Assembly: GCA_014529385.2 (NCBI GenBank)
Contig: CM043950.1
Location: 67,980,435-68,040,434, forward strand
DNA length: 60,000 bases
Reading direction: 5' to 3'
Source: Adiantum capillus-veneris
Lineage: Eukaryota > Streptophyta > Polypodiopsida > Polypodiales > Pteridaceae
Under the pieces are notes generated by a model. That model was given only the letters and a program-made list of their open reading frames with translations. It was not told where the DNA came from and ran no database searches. Below, one piece after another: positions 23,462-34,592 of this stretch (the first letter of the stretch is position 1; the number at the start of each line of letters is the position of its first letter). The translations under genes were made by a program, and so were the position numbers.

Positions 23462-24561
23462 TCATCATATTTGTTCCAATCTTTTGAGCTTGGTAAACTT
23501 TTCTTGTAGTTTGCTTTGTCCTTTCCATTTGAAAGTCGGAAAGTGCTTTGTCCTTTGCCACAAAATTTGCCAAAACAAGGCCCGGGAGAGGTTGAAGAGA
23601 CTCTTAAAATATCGCAAACAATGCGATAAGAGGTCCTCCCATAGTCTGGAAGTGCTCGCTATCACATCGTGTGGAAGTTGAGGAAATACCATAGGACGCG
23701 ATATGAGGTACTCCCAAAGTCTGGAAGTGCTCGCTATCGCGTTGTACAGGAGGTTGAAAATAATGTGGCAATTGGAGAGAAAATCTGACAGAACCTAATA
23801 GTAGGTATTTTCAAAGGTTGAAACTAACCGTTGCCGCATCGCTCGAGCAAATAAGATGAAATAATGGGAAAGGGGGTGTGGGGGTCGATGAGAAAAATAT
23901 CTCATCGTGCGGGTCGATGAGAAAAATGAAACATAAAGATGAAAGAAGAGATGGCGGAGGATGCTAGAGGTACGAAACAATGCGAACATGTTGTTTGGGG
24001 GAGGTGGAAAATGAACGCATGACATGAGCTTTTTATACATCCAATCATCCATACAGTGTCCGTTGAAATTATGCCATGTGGTACGTGTGCATGAGTGACA
24101 TGTGTCAATAACAGTCATTTTTGACCTCTTATACAATCTTGATCTCGTCTTTTTTTTGGTGTTTTATTTTTAGTTTGTCCCGCACGATGCAAGAATCCTT
24201 AAGCTTAACCTCTTCAAAGCTCTTCAGTTCTCTCACTTCAACTCTATTTCATTGCTCTCTAGAGCTCTTTAAAGATCCATCACGCTGATCTTGCATGACG
24301 CGAGGGTGGGTGTTTGCAAAGTTTGCATCATTGCATTATCACTCCATTCAGGTTTTATTGCCATGTTCTTAACCATCTGCACGACGCAATATCTGTAGCC
24401 ATGAAAGTGTGACTCGTGCCTCTATCTCTCTGTTTGGGTTTCACTTCCACGGCCTAAGCCTCTGTATGAAGCGATAGGAGTATTTAGCAGGATCTTGCTC
24501 GTGCATCTATCACTTGGTTTTGATCTTGCTTTCTTGTCTTGAACTTTTTTTCAACCAAATC
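23462..24561. other. Divergent intergenic region between H3-like gene and 24562 gene
   Basis: About 1.1 kb separates two genes transcribed away from each other, so it may hold a two-way promoter. It contains a duplicated unit (23623-23680 and 23698-23756) and repeated GTCGATGAGAAAAAT near 23886-23927. No convincing protein frame is seen. Confidence 0.4.
23623..23756. repeat. 75-bp tandem duplication in divergent intergenic region
   Basis: Two copies share GCGATA(A/T)GAGGT, then AGTCTGGAAGTGCTCGCTATC. The start-to-start distance is 75 bases. The repeated GCGATA/CGCTATC words are inverted relative to one another and could be protein-binding sites, but that is inference. Confidence 0.6.
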
Positions 24562-25976
24562 ATGAGTGAAGGTCGTGAAGAGATTTTAGAGGAGAGCCCA
24601 AGTGAGAAGCTCTTGGTTGCTGTCATGGATGGTGGTGACATAGAAGTGCACACCAAGGCATATGAAATATTGGATCCTTTGTTTGATCTTGCAGTTATGC
24701 TAGATAAATTGAAGGACTTTTTGTTAGAAGAATTCAAAGAGTTTGAAGAGGCAATTGAGGGTAAGTGTTTGGTGTTGGATGGTAAGACTTATTTTTACTA
24801 CCGACTCAATTGAGAAAGACTAAGTAAGGAATATTTTCTAAGAAGACTTCATCTATTTGTCCACCGACCATTTCTTGTCAATCACATTCAAAGCCTTACA
24901 ACCTTGTTCCAAAAGAACTTGCGTTTCTTTTCGTTTTCTTCCTTAAAGTTGATATGCAAGCAAAGGTGATGAAGTGAAAGATATAGACAAGTAGGGTGCA
25001 GTTGAGGAGCAGGAAAGTTCAAATTTTGATGTGGCTCAATTTAGAGCTAGTACTATCATTGATGAGCCCATAGAGGAGGTAGATGTGTTTGAGACCTCCC
25101 TTTTTGTTCCAAGCCTTCCCAACTTCTATATCAATGGAAAAGAGTATATCCCTCTCCATCATATTAAATGTCTACTTAATATGAAGGAGGACTACTATAT
25201 TGCAACCATTTCTGAAGCTTCTGAGGTGGCCAAATATTTCATTGACACAAAAGAAGAGTCAAAAGAGGAGTTTTTGGCACTTGATCTTCAGATATGCAAT
25301 AAACTATTTCTTCCTGCTCCTGATGCACTTGCTCTATGCATGAAAAGAGTGAAAGAGGAGAAACCTACTCTCAAAGATGAGGATTTTGAGAAGAGACTTG
25401 TTGAGCTTGGCATCCAATCTTTTGGTAGAGACTTTAAGCTAAAGGAATTTGAAAAGGATGTTGACATAAGAGAGATGACTAGATCATGCCATCTCCTTCA
25501 AGAAAACGTCATTGCCGAGGATGAGTTTCAAAAGGTAGATTTAGTTTCACCTTGATCTCCCTTCCTGAAATCTTCCTTTTTTTCAATTTTGTTTTAATTA
25601 CTAATTATTTCTTGTTTTAAAAATTAAACTCCTTGACAAAGACAATTTTCTTGGGAGAGATAAAGGCTTGAGAGGGAAAGCAATAGAGGGCACTTCACTA
25701 AGGGATGCCTCCTCTCTCATGCACTACATACCTACATTGGGTAGTGCCACCTTATGTGCTTTTCACATGCAGTATTTTAAAGATCCTGAGTTGCCAATAT
25801 TTCCCCTGAAGATATTGTCACGGTTTTTGGGGTACACTCCCCTTCAAATCAATGTAAACAATATCATGCTACTTGAGAGAGCTGCAGCACTTAGAATATT
25901 TGGGTATGCTGCAGGATTCAAATTTGCCTCAAGAGCAGGATACTTTCTTTTCTACTCTAGCTATGCAACAACATAG
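24562..25976 (+). pseudogene. Spliced degenerate gene, unknown function
   Basis: ATG 24562 opens exon 1 (MSEGREEILEESPSEKLLVAV...), which ends at a consensus G/GTAAGT donor at 24760/24761. An acceptor after ATGCAAGCAAAG (exon 2 from 24966) restores frame, but a TAG follows at 24992. The frame then runs open to 25555 (VFETSLFVPSLPNFYING..., DLQICNKLFLPAPDALALCMKR). A third coding-like segment in a different frame spans about 25636-25976 (LMHYIPTLGSATLCAFHMQYF, LGYTPLQINVNN). I could not find a GT-AG pair joining segments 2 and 3 in phase, so either a frameshift or an unseen splice site lies between. Many Glu and Lys residues; no known domain. It faces the minus-strand gene at 26431-28405. Confidence 0.55.
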
Positions 25977-26430
25977 CTGAGGAGACAAAATGTCAACCTT
26001 CTTGGGGGCTATAAAAGAAGAAATCTTTTGAGATATACGGGTGACATGCCAAGTGATACCAAAAAAACAAAAAACTAACGCAAAATTGACAATATTTTGC
26101 ATAAAAACATCTTTTTTGAATTTGAATATCTTTAGAAAGACTTGGTACAAAGTTTCAAAGTGAAGCATTAATCTCCATTTGTGGCTGAGCAGTATGGTTG
26201 TTTGATCTCATCCGTTGTAATTGTCTCCTATAGAACCAATTGAATGATTTCTTTAGTGCATTGCTCCTTATTTGTCCCCCTCCCTTTCTTGTACATCTGA
26301 AAAATGAAGTCCTCGCTTGATAGTGAGATTTTTCCATTCTCTAAGTATTCCATGTTGCAAGGGGTCCTTGTTTTGCAAAATATGGTCCATGCAGGTATAA
26401 AATATGCTAAAACTTTATTTTAAAAAAAGG

Positions 26431-28405
26431 TTAGTTGAACTCATAGGTTGCAATGTAAAATACTAATATCCAGACTTCAAAAAGTAATTGAATACTCACC
26501 AAGTAATATGTGATGTCTTTTTCTCCCCAAGAATCTGTGATAGCAATTATTAAAAGCTTTATTGTCTTTTTAAAGTCATCTACATAAGTAGCGGAGCTAA
26601 CTTGTTGTCTCAAAACTTTCAAAAAACTATCGAGCTTCTTCGACATTTCCATGCATTTGTTGGCTATATCTGGTCTACTTTTGACATTGGTTGTTATTAC
26701 ACCAAGATCCTTCCAACAGTTCCACATAGCATCAACTTGTTTGTTGTCATGGTTACTCAAAAATCTTTTGGCTTATGCTCCACCCATTGAAACATCTTGC
26801 AAAACATCACCCGCTCCTTTTGAAAGAGTATGATCTTTTTTAAGATGCACTTGACCCTTATGAAAACCCATTCGTGAGAGCAAAGCCTCGCATTTTTCTA
26901 TGCACTCGTCTGCAAGTTTACTTGGCTTAATAGAATATGCATAGTCAAGATGGAGTTGAAGCAATTTGTCCAAGATTCTAATCTCTGCATACATTGTACA
27001 TATATGTACATTTTTTAAATCTATTGTTAGAATTGGATCCCAAATCATAGAAGACGATGGGTAGTCAATAACATTCACACTATTTCTCGATGGTGGTTTT
27101 CCAACCTTGTGTTCTGCAAGCCATCCTTTTGTTCTAGTGCTTTCCATGCAATACAGACATGGATACTTGGTATTGGAACCTCCACATACACCAAACATGC
27201 ACTTCAATGCTTTTAGATCGGCACTCAAGTGCCATTCTACAATAAAGTCACCCATGCCATCTCCACGGAGTTGTTCCCCTGCATTTTGGTCCTATATAAC
27301 AGAAGGGATATAGGTCTGCAAAAAGAGCCATTTCAATGTATCGTGATTTTCTACTGGTATTTGAGCTGTTCCAATCCACCAAAGCTCCATTTCTGATTGA
27401 GTTTTGTGGTATGAGGAATCAAGCTTACCCTGCTATAATCTAATGCTCTATTCATTAAGGATATGCATACTCTTTTCATTTTTTGACATTTTTGAATTTG
27501 AGCTTCATCTAATTTCATAACAAATATAAGTTTTCCTTCACAATCTACTTCTCGCATGTTATAGTATCTCACCATAGCAGATTGAAATTTTTTCATTCTC
27601 ATCCAAATATTATTAAAAACATTATACTCAAAAGAAGATTTTTTTTTTTTTTTTGTATGGCATCGTCCTTCTTTATGATATTACTCTCCAAAATGTTCGG
27701 GTATTTCTTCATTTAACAGAGTCCTTACTTTCCCAACATTGTGAGGCCTAGGCAACCGAGACGCTTCAATCTTGTAATACTTTAGAACCTGAAACCCCGT
27801 TTTAGAGATGTCTCTATAACCCCTTCTACTCACCCCCATTGTGTCACAAACTTATTGCATTTGAGAAGGTTGGACCAATAAACCCATATCTTTTAGTAAA
27901 TTTTGAAATACCAATTTCTTCTGAGTTCGATTTTCAAGAATTTTTAAAAGTTTCAAAATGTCACTTTTGTTCATTACCTCATTCAAAAATCTCACCCTTC
28001 CTTGAACATTGGACATATCAAATCCTAAAAGGCTAGTTATATGTTCTCTAGTAGTGTTTAATATTTTTTTCTTTGTTCATAACCTTCTGTTAAGTTTACC
28101 ACATCTATCATTTGTTTTACTCGTGCGCTTAATCCTATTGGAGTTTCTTTTAAATTTTGAAGCTGATGATTTTCTTGTTTTAGAGACACTATTTGGTTTT
28201 CAAGTTCTAGAATTCTTCTTGCATTTGAAGACAAAGCAGTTTTGAGATATTGAATGTAATGTGTATGATAAATGTGTAAATGAGATAGCATAGAACTATA
28301 TCCTAGTAAGCCATCAATCCCATCTCCAACGAGTCTCATCATCATGAGATGTGTGAAAATATGGATACCTTCTAGTGCTAGGATCCGGTGGATACAAGCT
28401 CCCAT
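26431..28405 (-). pseudogene. Transposase-like unknown family, fuller copy
   Basis: The gene reads right to left in several broken segments. The N-terminal part (28405-28058) has a leucine-zipper-like coiled coil (RRILELENQIVSLKQENHQL). Then come a segment with VCDTMGVSRRGYRDI and LPRPHNVGKVRTLLNEE (two in-frame TAA, one at 27854-27852), a segment at 27602-27351 (KLIFVMKLDEAQIQKC, VCISLMNRAL), and a segment at 27255-26773 with ADLKALKCMFGVCGG followed by YPCLYC. The last segment is 26760-26431. The middle segments match the minus-strand gene at 9770-10630. The DLK...G...YPCxxC arrangement recalls uncharacterised, high-copy proteins of animals that behave like mobile-element genes; I cannot name a family. 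Frameshifts and stops show it is dead. Confidence 0.55.
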
Positions 28406-28934
28406 CTATACATATATCAATGTGTTTCTTTCCCTCATTGCAAAGTTGTTGTGCTTAATTTGCAATTGTAATTGGTCTTTGATAGAGACTCCGTGTAGTA
28501 ACATATTCTTGACTTAGCTTAATGTTCAAGTGAAACTTGCGGTTATCACTAATGGAAGATGTATTACTCATTGCAAGTAATAAACACACAAAAACTATAA
28601 TAGAGATAACATAGTAGCAAAACAAGGTGCATCAAAAAAGAAGAGAGAAAGTTCGTGAAAGGTGAGAGAGAAAAAAGAGATATTGAGTGATTCAAAAGTG
28701 GAAAAAACTATTTGCCGCTAAGTGAAGTAAATGAGAACAAAATTTTGAGGTGAGCCGCAAAGGAATATGAAGAAAATGATATCTTTTTGAATATTTGGAG
28801 ATATGTACATATATACTCTTTAGATTGTCTAGATATGTTTTAAATGACCAAAATGGCCGAATTTGGAGCCGTTTTGACCATAAATGGCTCTGGTGATTAG
28901 TAAGTTAACCAACTCCTTACACAATCGTTTTTGA
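28406..28934. other. Intergenic, no gene seen
   Basis: AT-rich sequence upstream of the minus-strand gene. Purine-rich around 28640-28760. No frame with recognisable protein. Confidence 0.4.
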
Positions 28935-29148
28935 GTCGATTTTGGCCCTAATGCTTGCCTTAGGGAAGAAATAGGCACCATTCAACTTGCAGAATTGTTA
29001 TGTTCTCCATGGCAACAGGCTATGTGTTACTCACTCCCTTCATTAGAAATTCATCTATGAATTCCATGCTCCTCTCTATACGGCGCATCGAGGGATTCAA
29101 CCTACTCTTTGAGGAGTAGAAATGTACTTACATTGGCCTACCATGAAA
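28935..29148 (+). pseudogene. Ty3 integrase zinc-finger fragment
   Basis: About 210 bases match, diverged, the integrase start of the 1-8406 element (its 5035-5250): TTAGGGAAGAAA, CATGCTCC, GGGATTCA and TTGGCCTACCATGAAAGTG are shared. A TAG replaces a codon at GGAGTAGAAATG. The match stops exactly where the inverted-duplication arm begins. Confidence 0.75.
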
Positions 29149-29253
29149 GTGGTGTTTCGGTTGGACGGCCCCACATCCTTATCACTACTCATAATTAATG
29201 TAAAAACCTTATAACCTGGACATAAATTTAATCTCCTATTGTCATCCTCCTTG

Positions 29254-29260
<7 letters not shown>

Positions 29261-29316
<56 letters not shown>
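29261..29316. repeat. (CT)n microsatellite
   Basis: An uninterrupted CT tract that corresponds to the (GA)n tract at about 49024-49080 in the other arm. Confidence 0.95.
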
Positions 29317-29318
<2 letters not shown>

Positions 29319-29892
29319 TTCACACTATAAACTACCTCACATTCTCTAGTCATGTTCGATCCCCGCACACCTCGGTCTAGAGGTGCACTGAGATCAGCAC
29401 CACCGGGTTATAATCTCGTCTAAATTGGTCAATGCCTATATTTGTGGGTATGAGAAATCTACACACCCATGTCTACATGATAGTGCATGTAGTGGATAAA
29501 ACTCCTTTGCCTCTTCTCTAGCGTAGCAATTTACAGAACCTTAACATCTCTTCATAGCAGATCTTTGTTAGAGGGATTACATAGCACATTACATGCTTGC
29601 CACCAATTTGAGTATCATGCCATTGAAAGCTTTCCAACTTAAGATCACATCCATAGTGAGGAAGAGAGGGATCACCGTTTGTCTAACTCTAATTTTTTTC
29701 CATTATCCCGAAGGTAGACTCTAATATAAAAACTAAATCCAAAATCTAACCTAATTGAACACATGATGATTGTGAACTAATTGAACATGGTTAGTGGGTG
29801 AATTAATAGGTGCCATATTCTGATGGGAATATACATACTGTTGTGTAACTAGTGTTTGCTATTTGGACAAAGCTTTCATTGACATGCCCAAA

Positions 29893-30440
29893 AATCTAAC
29901 CTAAATCTAATCTTATCTAATCTAATCTTAAATCGAACATAAACCTAGATCTAATCTAATTTTAAACTCAACATAAACCTAAATCTAATCGATGTAATCT
30001 TAAATCTAACCTAAACCTAAACGTAATCTAACTTAAATCTAAATCTAATTTAATCTTAAATCTTATCTTGATCTTAAATCTAAATCTAATCTAATCTTAA
30101 ACTCAACATAAACCTAAATCTAGTCCAATCTTAAATCCTAATCCTAAATGTAATCTAACTTAAATCTAACCTAGCTAATCTTAAATCTTACCTTAATTTT
30201 AAATCTAACATAATCTTAAACTAAACATAAACATAAGTTTAAATGTAATCTAACCTAATCTTAAATCTAATTTAAATCTTAACGTAATCTTAAGTCTAAA
30301 TTAATTTTAAATTTAGCATACATTTTATATATGATATAAATGTAATCCAACTTGATCTTAGATCTTAATCTAACCTAATTTTAATTAAATGTAATTCTAA
30401 ATTTAACCTAACCCTAAATCTTAATATAACATTTCATTTC
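29893..30440. repeat. AATCTAA/AACCTAA low-complexity block
   Basis: About 550 bases made almost wholly of units such as AATCTAA, AACCTAA and CTTAAAT. It recurs, reversed, at 42720-43249 and 48565-48600. The units resemble degenerate plant telomere words (CCCTAAA), but no perfect telomere run is present. Confidence 0.8.
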
Positions 30441-30466
30441 ATATTTTCTCTACTTTTTTAATCTAT

Positions 30467-30522
30467 ATCTCTCTCTCTCTCTCTTTGTTTTCTCCCCTTA
30501 CCTTCCTCTTTTCGTCTTCTCT

Positions 30523-30556
<34 letters not shown>

Positions 30557-30625
30557 CTCTCTCTTTACTTTATCTCTCTTTCTCTCCCTCCCTCTTTTCG
30601 TCTTCTCTCTCTCTCTCTCTCTATC

Positions 30626-30666
<41 letters not shown>

Positions 30667-30872
30667 ATCTATTTGGTTTTTGTTTCTCTCTATATCTCTC
30701 TCCCTCTTTCTCTTTGTTTCCTCCTCTCTCTCTCTCTCTTTGCTTTATATCTCTCTCTCTCATTCTCTCTCTTTACTTTATCTCTATCTCTCTTTCTCTC
30801 CCTCTCAATGTGTGTATGTATGCGTTCTTTGTTTATGTATGTGTGTGTATGTGTTTCTTGTTTATGCATGGG

Positions 30873-30926
<54 letters not shown>

Positions 30927-30932
30927 GACACA

Positions 30933-31000
<68 letters not shown>

Positions 31001-31001
31001 T
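30467..31001. repeat. Compound CT / GT / GA microsatellite block
   Basis: Long CT-rich tracts (30467-30806 and about 30880-30922) are followed by (GT)n at about 30933-30976 and (GA)n to 31001. The corresponding part of the other arm (42300-42672) has the same anchors but much shorter CT tracts. The long Ser/Leu frames here are simply translated CT repeats. Confidence 0.9.
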
Positions 31002-31755
31002 GATTAGAGAAATCTTCCTATATCCTTTCTCACCGCTCTAGGTCATCATGCCATGTTGGCACTCGAACAGACTCGAAATGAAACAAAACTTTAGCAAGAG
31101 GTCTAGGACACCTAGGGGCACTATCTTATCAAGTGAGGGTGAAATCCAACAAGGTACCAAAATCAAAATCCATCACAAAAAAAGGTCTTGAGAATTTCAA
31201 AAAAACCATCCAAAAAGGTTGCCTTATGGTTTAGAAACACTCTCATATGGCCAAAACATCATAAAACAATGATTTAAGGACTCAAATCTGTAGCTAAGGC
31301 TCACAGACACGTAGTCACGAGCCACATCAAAACTGACAATGCTTACACTTGAATGAAAGAGCAAAGAGAGAGGAACATAATGCAAGCTTTAGAATAAAAA
31401 ACGGATTACCCAATCATTACAAAAGTTGATAACAAGTTAGACAAGTTTTGTAGCTTGAGCGCACGTACATTAGATCTCTTTCTCCTTCTAAAGATAATCC
31501 CTCTTTTTCACATTAAGGTTATTGACATTTATACCTAGGCATTTCTAAATGGCCATTGGCCGGCTCACATGGACCTTTACAAATGTCATGATAGAATTAT
31601 AACTCAACGAACCTTGCTACTTTAGAATTGGGATTTACATAGAGTACAGATTTGATAAGCCCTCTTTTTCACATTAAGGTTATTGACATTTATGCCTAGG
31701 GATTTCTAAATGGCCATTTGATGGTCCTCATGGATCTTTACAAATGCCATGACAA

Positions 31756-33124
31756 TGTCGTGCAGCTCCGCTACCATGTAGAGAAACAGTGCAGAGAAAT
31801 GCAAGCTAAGCTTCTGTGAAGCCTGCACATTTAATGTCAGGGATCAGGGCTTGTTAACAGGCCAAGTTTAATGATTAATGTATGTCAGATGCGGCTTAAA
31901 AGGGCCAATTAAGGCCTTAATGATACTAAAAAGGACTATGATTGAAGTGAGCACAGATGAGAGTTTATGATCTAGAATTGCAGTGCTTGAAGTGCTCTAA
32001 CGGCCTATCTTTACGGCTTGTCGGTTGGAGCTATGGAGGAAAAGTTATGGTATATTGAAATTTGAGTCGATTGCAGATCCATACCGGATTGGGAAACTGC
32101 ATCTGTGGTGAAAAAACTGAAATGAAAGCATGGACTTGAAGAGCTCACTTTGTGGAGCACGTCGGTCTTTTGAGATCAGCGAGCAGAGTTCCGGTTGCCA
32201 AGATATTAGCCGTTAAAGATTCTTCGGGGGCTCGCTCCGTACTAGTTCGGTCCGCTCAGTCGGAGTTCCATCTGGGAATTTTATAGCCTCAGCGGGGTTT
32301 GTATGCGTTTTATGCAGTTTGAAAACTCTAGTGGGATTTACGGCTTGGCAAGCAGAGTCCGGTGTCAGTTGTCGGCACTGCTGAGCTGGGTAAATTTTGC
32401 ATTATTCCAGATGTCGATATGGACAAAAAAATTCACGATGATATTGTCAGTCCAGGGCGGTTGAAGAAAGAAGTTGTGATGGGCAATGCTTTAACCGATA
32501 TGTACGCCAAATTTGATGCTTATTGTGTTGCCTTGGCCGGCATGTACCACAATGCCCGCCCAATGTGGCCGCCCAATGGAGGGAGCTTGGCAATGCCGCT
32601 AAATGATATGTATGGCAAATGGGGTTCCCTTTAAGGGCCGAAAAGAATCCCAAGGGACTATGGCCGCCCAATGGATATACTGCTTGGCTTTGCATTGGCC
32701 GGCATGTATGCCCAAATGTGGTGCTCTTACAAAGGCAAGACCGCCCACTAGTACGCGCCCAATTGAATAACTATGGCCGCCCATGAGCTTAAGGCTTAAG
32801 GGCCGCCCAAGGTGAGCAGTGGCCACCCATGAACTCAAGGGGAGGGGTCGCCCATGGGAGGGCCACCCAATTTAGTGTGTAAATGAAGGAGAAAAAGAGA
32901 GAGAGAGAGAGAGAGAGAGAGGCCATCCTCTCTTCAAAAGCATGAGTAATTTTTTTTATGAGGGGAAAATTAAAAATAAAGAGAAAAATTCATGCAAGGT
33001 TAGGGAACAAGCGTCGTGGAGAGGAAGAAGAAGAAGAAGAAAGAAGAGAAGAAGGAAAGAAATCATTGCCTTAAGCATTAAGCTCCTTGCTTTATTTGCT
33101 TTACTTTGCCTTAATTTCCACTTA
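31756..33124 (+). repeat. Upstream LTR of the non-autonomous element
   Basis: Matches 34593-35977 through AGCTAAGCTTCT, TGATTAATGTATGTCAGATG, GTTGTCGGCACTGCTGAGCT and GGCCGGCATGTA, with scattered substitutions and small indels. Carries (GA)n at about 32897-32921. The 80-base segment 32932-33013 is in opposite orientation to its counterpart in the other LTR. The repeated GCCGCCCA(A/T) words near 32560-32860 are a local minisatellite-like feature. Confidence 0.65.
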
Positions 33125-33230
33125 TGAATTTTTCTGTCTCCTCTAATTGACTTACTTTGATTGCCAGCAGGCTCTGTATGCCCTTCGTAATTTCATTTTT
33201 CCAGTTTGACCTTCTTCTTCGTGCTTTGAT

Positions 33231-33287
<57 letters not shown>

Positions 33288-34592
33288 CAAGCCCTTCATC
33301 TTATTCTCAAGCTATCCCCCGCCTTTTGGTTCCCTTATTATCTTTGCTGCTTATCCTTCGAAGGTGCTCCTACAATTTTGATTAATGTTGAGACTTCTAA
33401 GGGTGATTTTCTTGAGGATGCTACGGATGAAGATCTACAAGATAAATCTTTTTTTCATGATCAAGTTGAAAACTCAACAGGTAAAAATTCCTTTGATGAC
33501 ACAGGTCGAGAAACTCCCAAGGTTTTTCGTGATGGCTATAAATCATCCTTGATACTGCATAAAATGCACAGTGTTTTTCATTTGCTTGGACAATGTGCCA
33601 AATGTGCCTGGATTTGGATGCTATTCCTAATGATGATTATGTCAGTGATGTCTTGGCTGCCAGTAAAAGGGAGTCAGATTCCTTTAATGCTTTCTGGTAA
33701 CGAGCTTAAGTTGCCAAAAGTTAACGGGGTGTGGATGCTACACTATGCTTCAGGTGAATCTCTAGTATATTGCGGAGCCCATCAATGCTATGTGATCTCA
33801 ATGGTGTATGATCCAGGGGATTCTAAGGATATTCATAAGCAGATTCAATATGGATGGATGTGCATAGTAATTGCGTGCTACTTGAACCAGGGGTAGCATA
33901 TTTACACAAGAAATGCCTGATGCTGAATGATATAGGAGATGTATGCTCATGTCGATATTATGATGCTCCAATGTGTGGGCAATTCCTTATTATTCCATTT
34001 GATCCTGGGGGTTACTAAAGTGCAAGTTGCAGATGTAGAGGATACCAGATGCCTGATGTAGTAGGCTGCATGATTTAAGGTTTTGTTTTCTAGATTATAA
34101 TTAGTCAAAAGAGTGTTTGGTTATGCATTCAATAAGATTACATGGTTGGCTTCCAACTGACTTCTTTGGACAATTGGTGAAGTATCTTCACATCTTTTGA
34201 GTTGGTTCTGCTACCAGAACTTGAAGTAAAGGACTTGACGGCCATTCCGTGTGCAGACAGAGTAAGGCATACTTGAGCTTGGTAGGGTTCCGTTAAGAGA
34301 GCTTAATGGTCAAGCCGTGTGCATCATGAACTGAAGCACTTGAGTCTGGCGGGGTTTACTAAACAGGTTTTCCATAATTAAATTCTTTGAAGATACAGTA
34401 GATACAGTTCAAAGATTTTTGATGGGCAACTACCTAATGATTAATCTTGAAAATTGATGATAGGGTATAAGCCTTATTTCGTTTTACATAATGTGAGTTT
34501 GACGATGGAAAGAATTTAAGGTACGTTTAGCAGATGCAGATTGAAGTGCAGTTGGCACAGGCCGGAGGTTGTGCAGGTTCAAAGGGGGTGGA
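33125..34592 (+). other. Internal region with one unidentified frame (33378-33896)
   Basis: A (GA)n tract lies at about 33234-33284. The 172-residue frame at 33378-33896 begins acidic (GDFLEDATDEDLQDKSFF) and has several Cys and Trp residues, but I recognise no gag or pol motif. It might be a remnant of a gag-like or captured gene. From 33897 to 34580 I see no protein-coding signal. Confidence 0.35.

Larger units (their letters stand above)
29149..31755 (-). repeat. Left arm of large inverted duplication
   Basis: It is the reverse complement, diverged, of 41115-49193 after removing the copia element at 43250-48426 and about 570 bases around 41869-42440. Shared outer end: GGTGTTT(C/T)GGTTGGA(C/T)GG. 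Shared internal landmarks are a long CT tract, CCGCACACCTCGGTCTAGAGG, the TTAGATT-rich block, TGCATGGGTGTACTC, and ACCGCTCTAGGTCATCATGCCAT. Most of the arm is CACTA-internal sequence; 31011-31755 corresponds to DNA flanking the CACTA element. The arm is cut at 31755 by an LTR element. Confidence 0.8.

Noticed and set aside
29261-29316. CRISPR or tRNA-like arrays
   Set aside because: All short repeats here are simple microsatellites or element tandem units; no spaced direct repeats and no tRNA cloverleaf recognised.
30485-31003. Long Ser/Leu-rich frames
   Set aside because: Translated CT and GT microsatellite; any frame is open. The same applies to 42196-42672.
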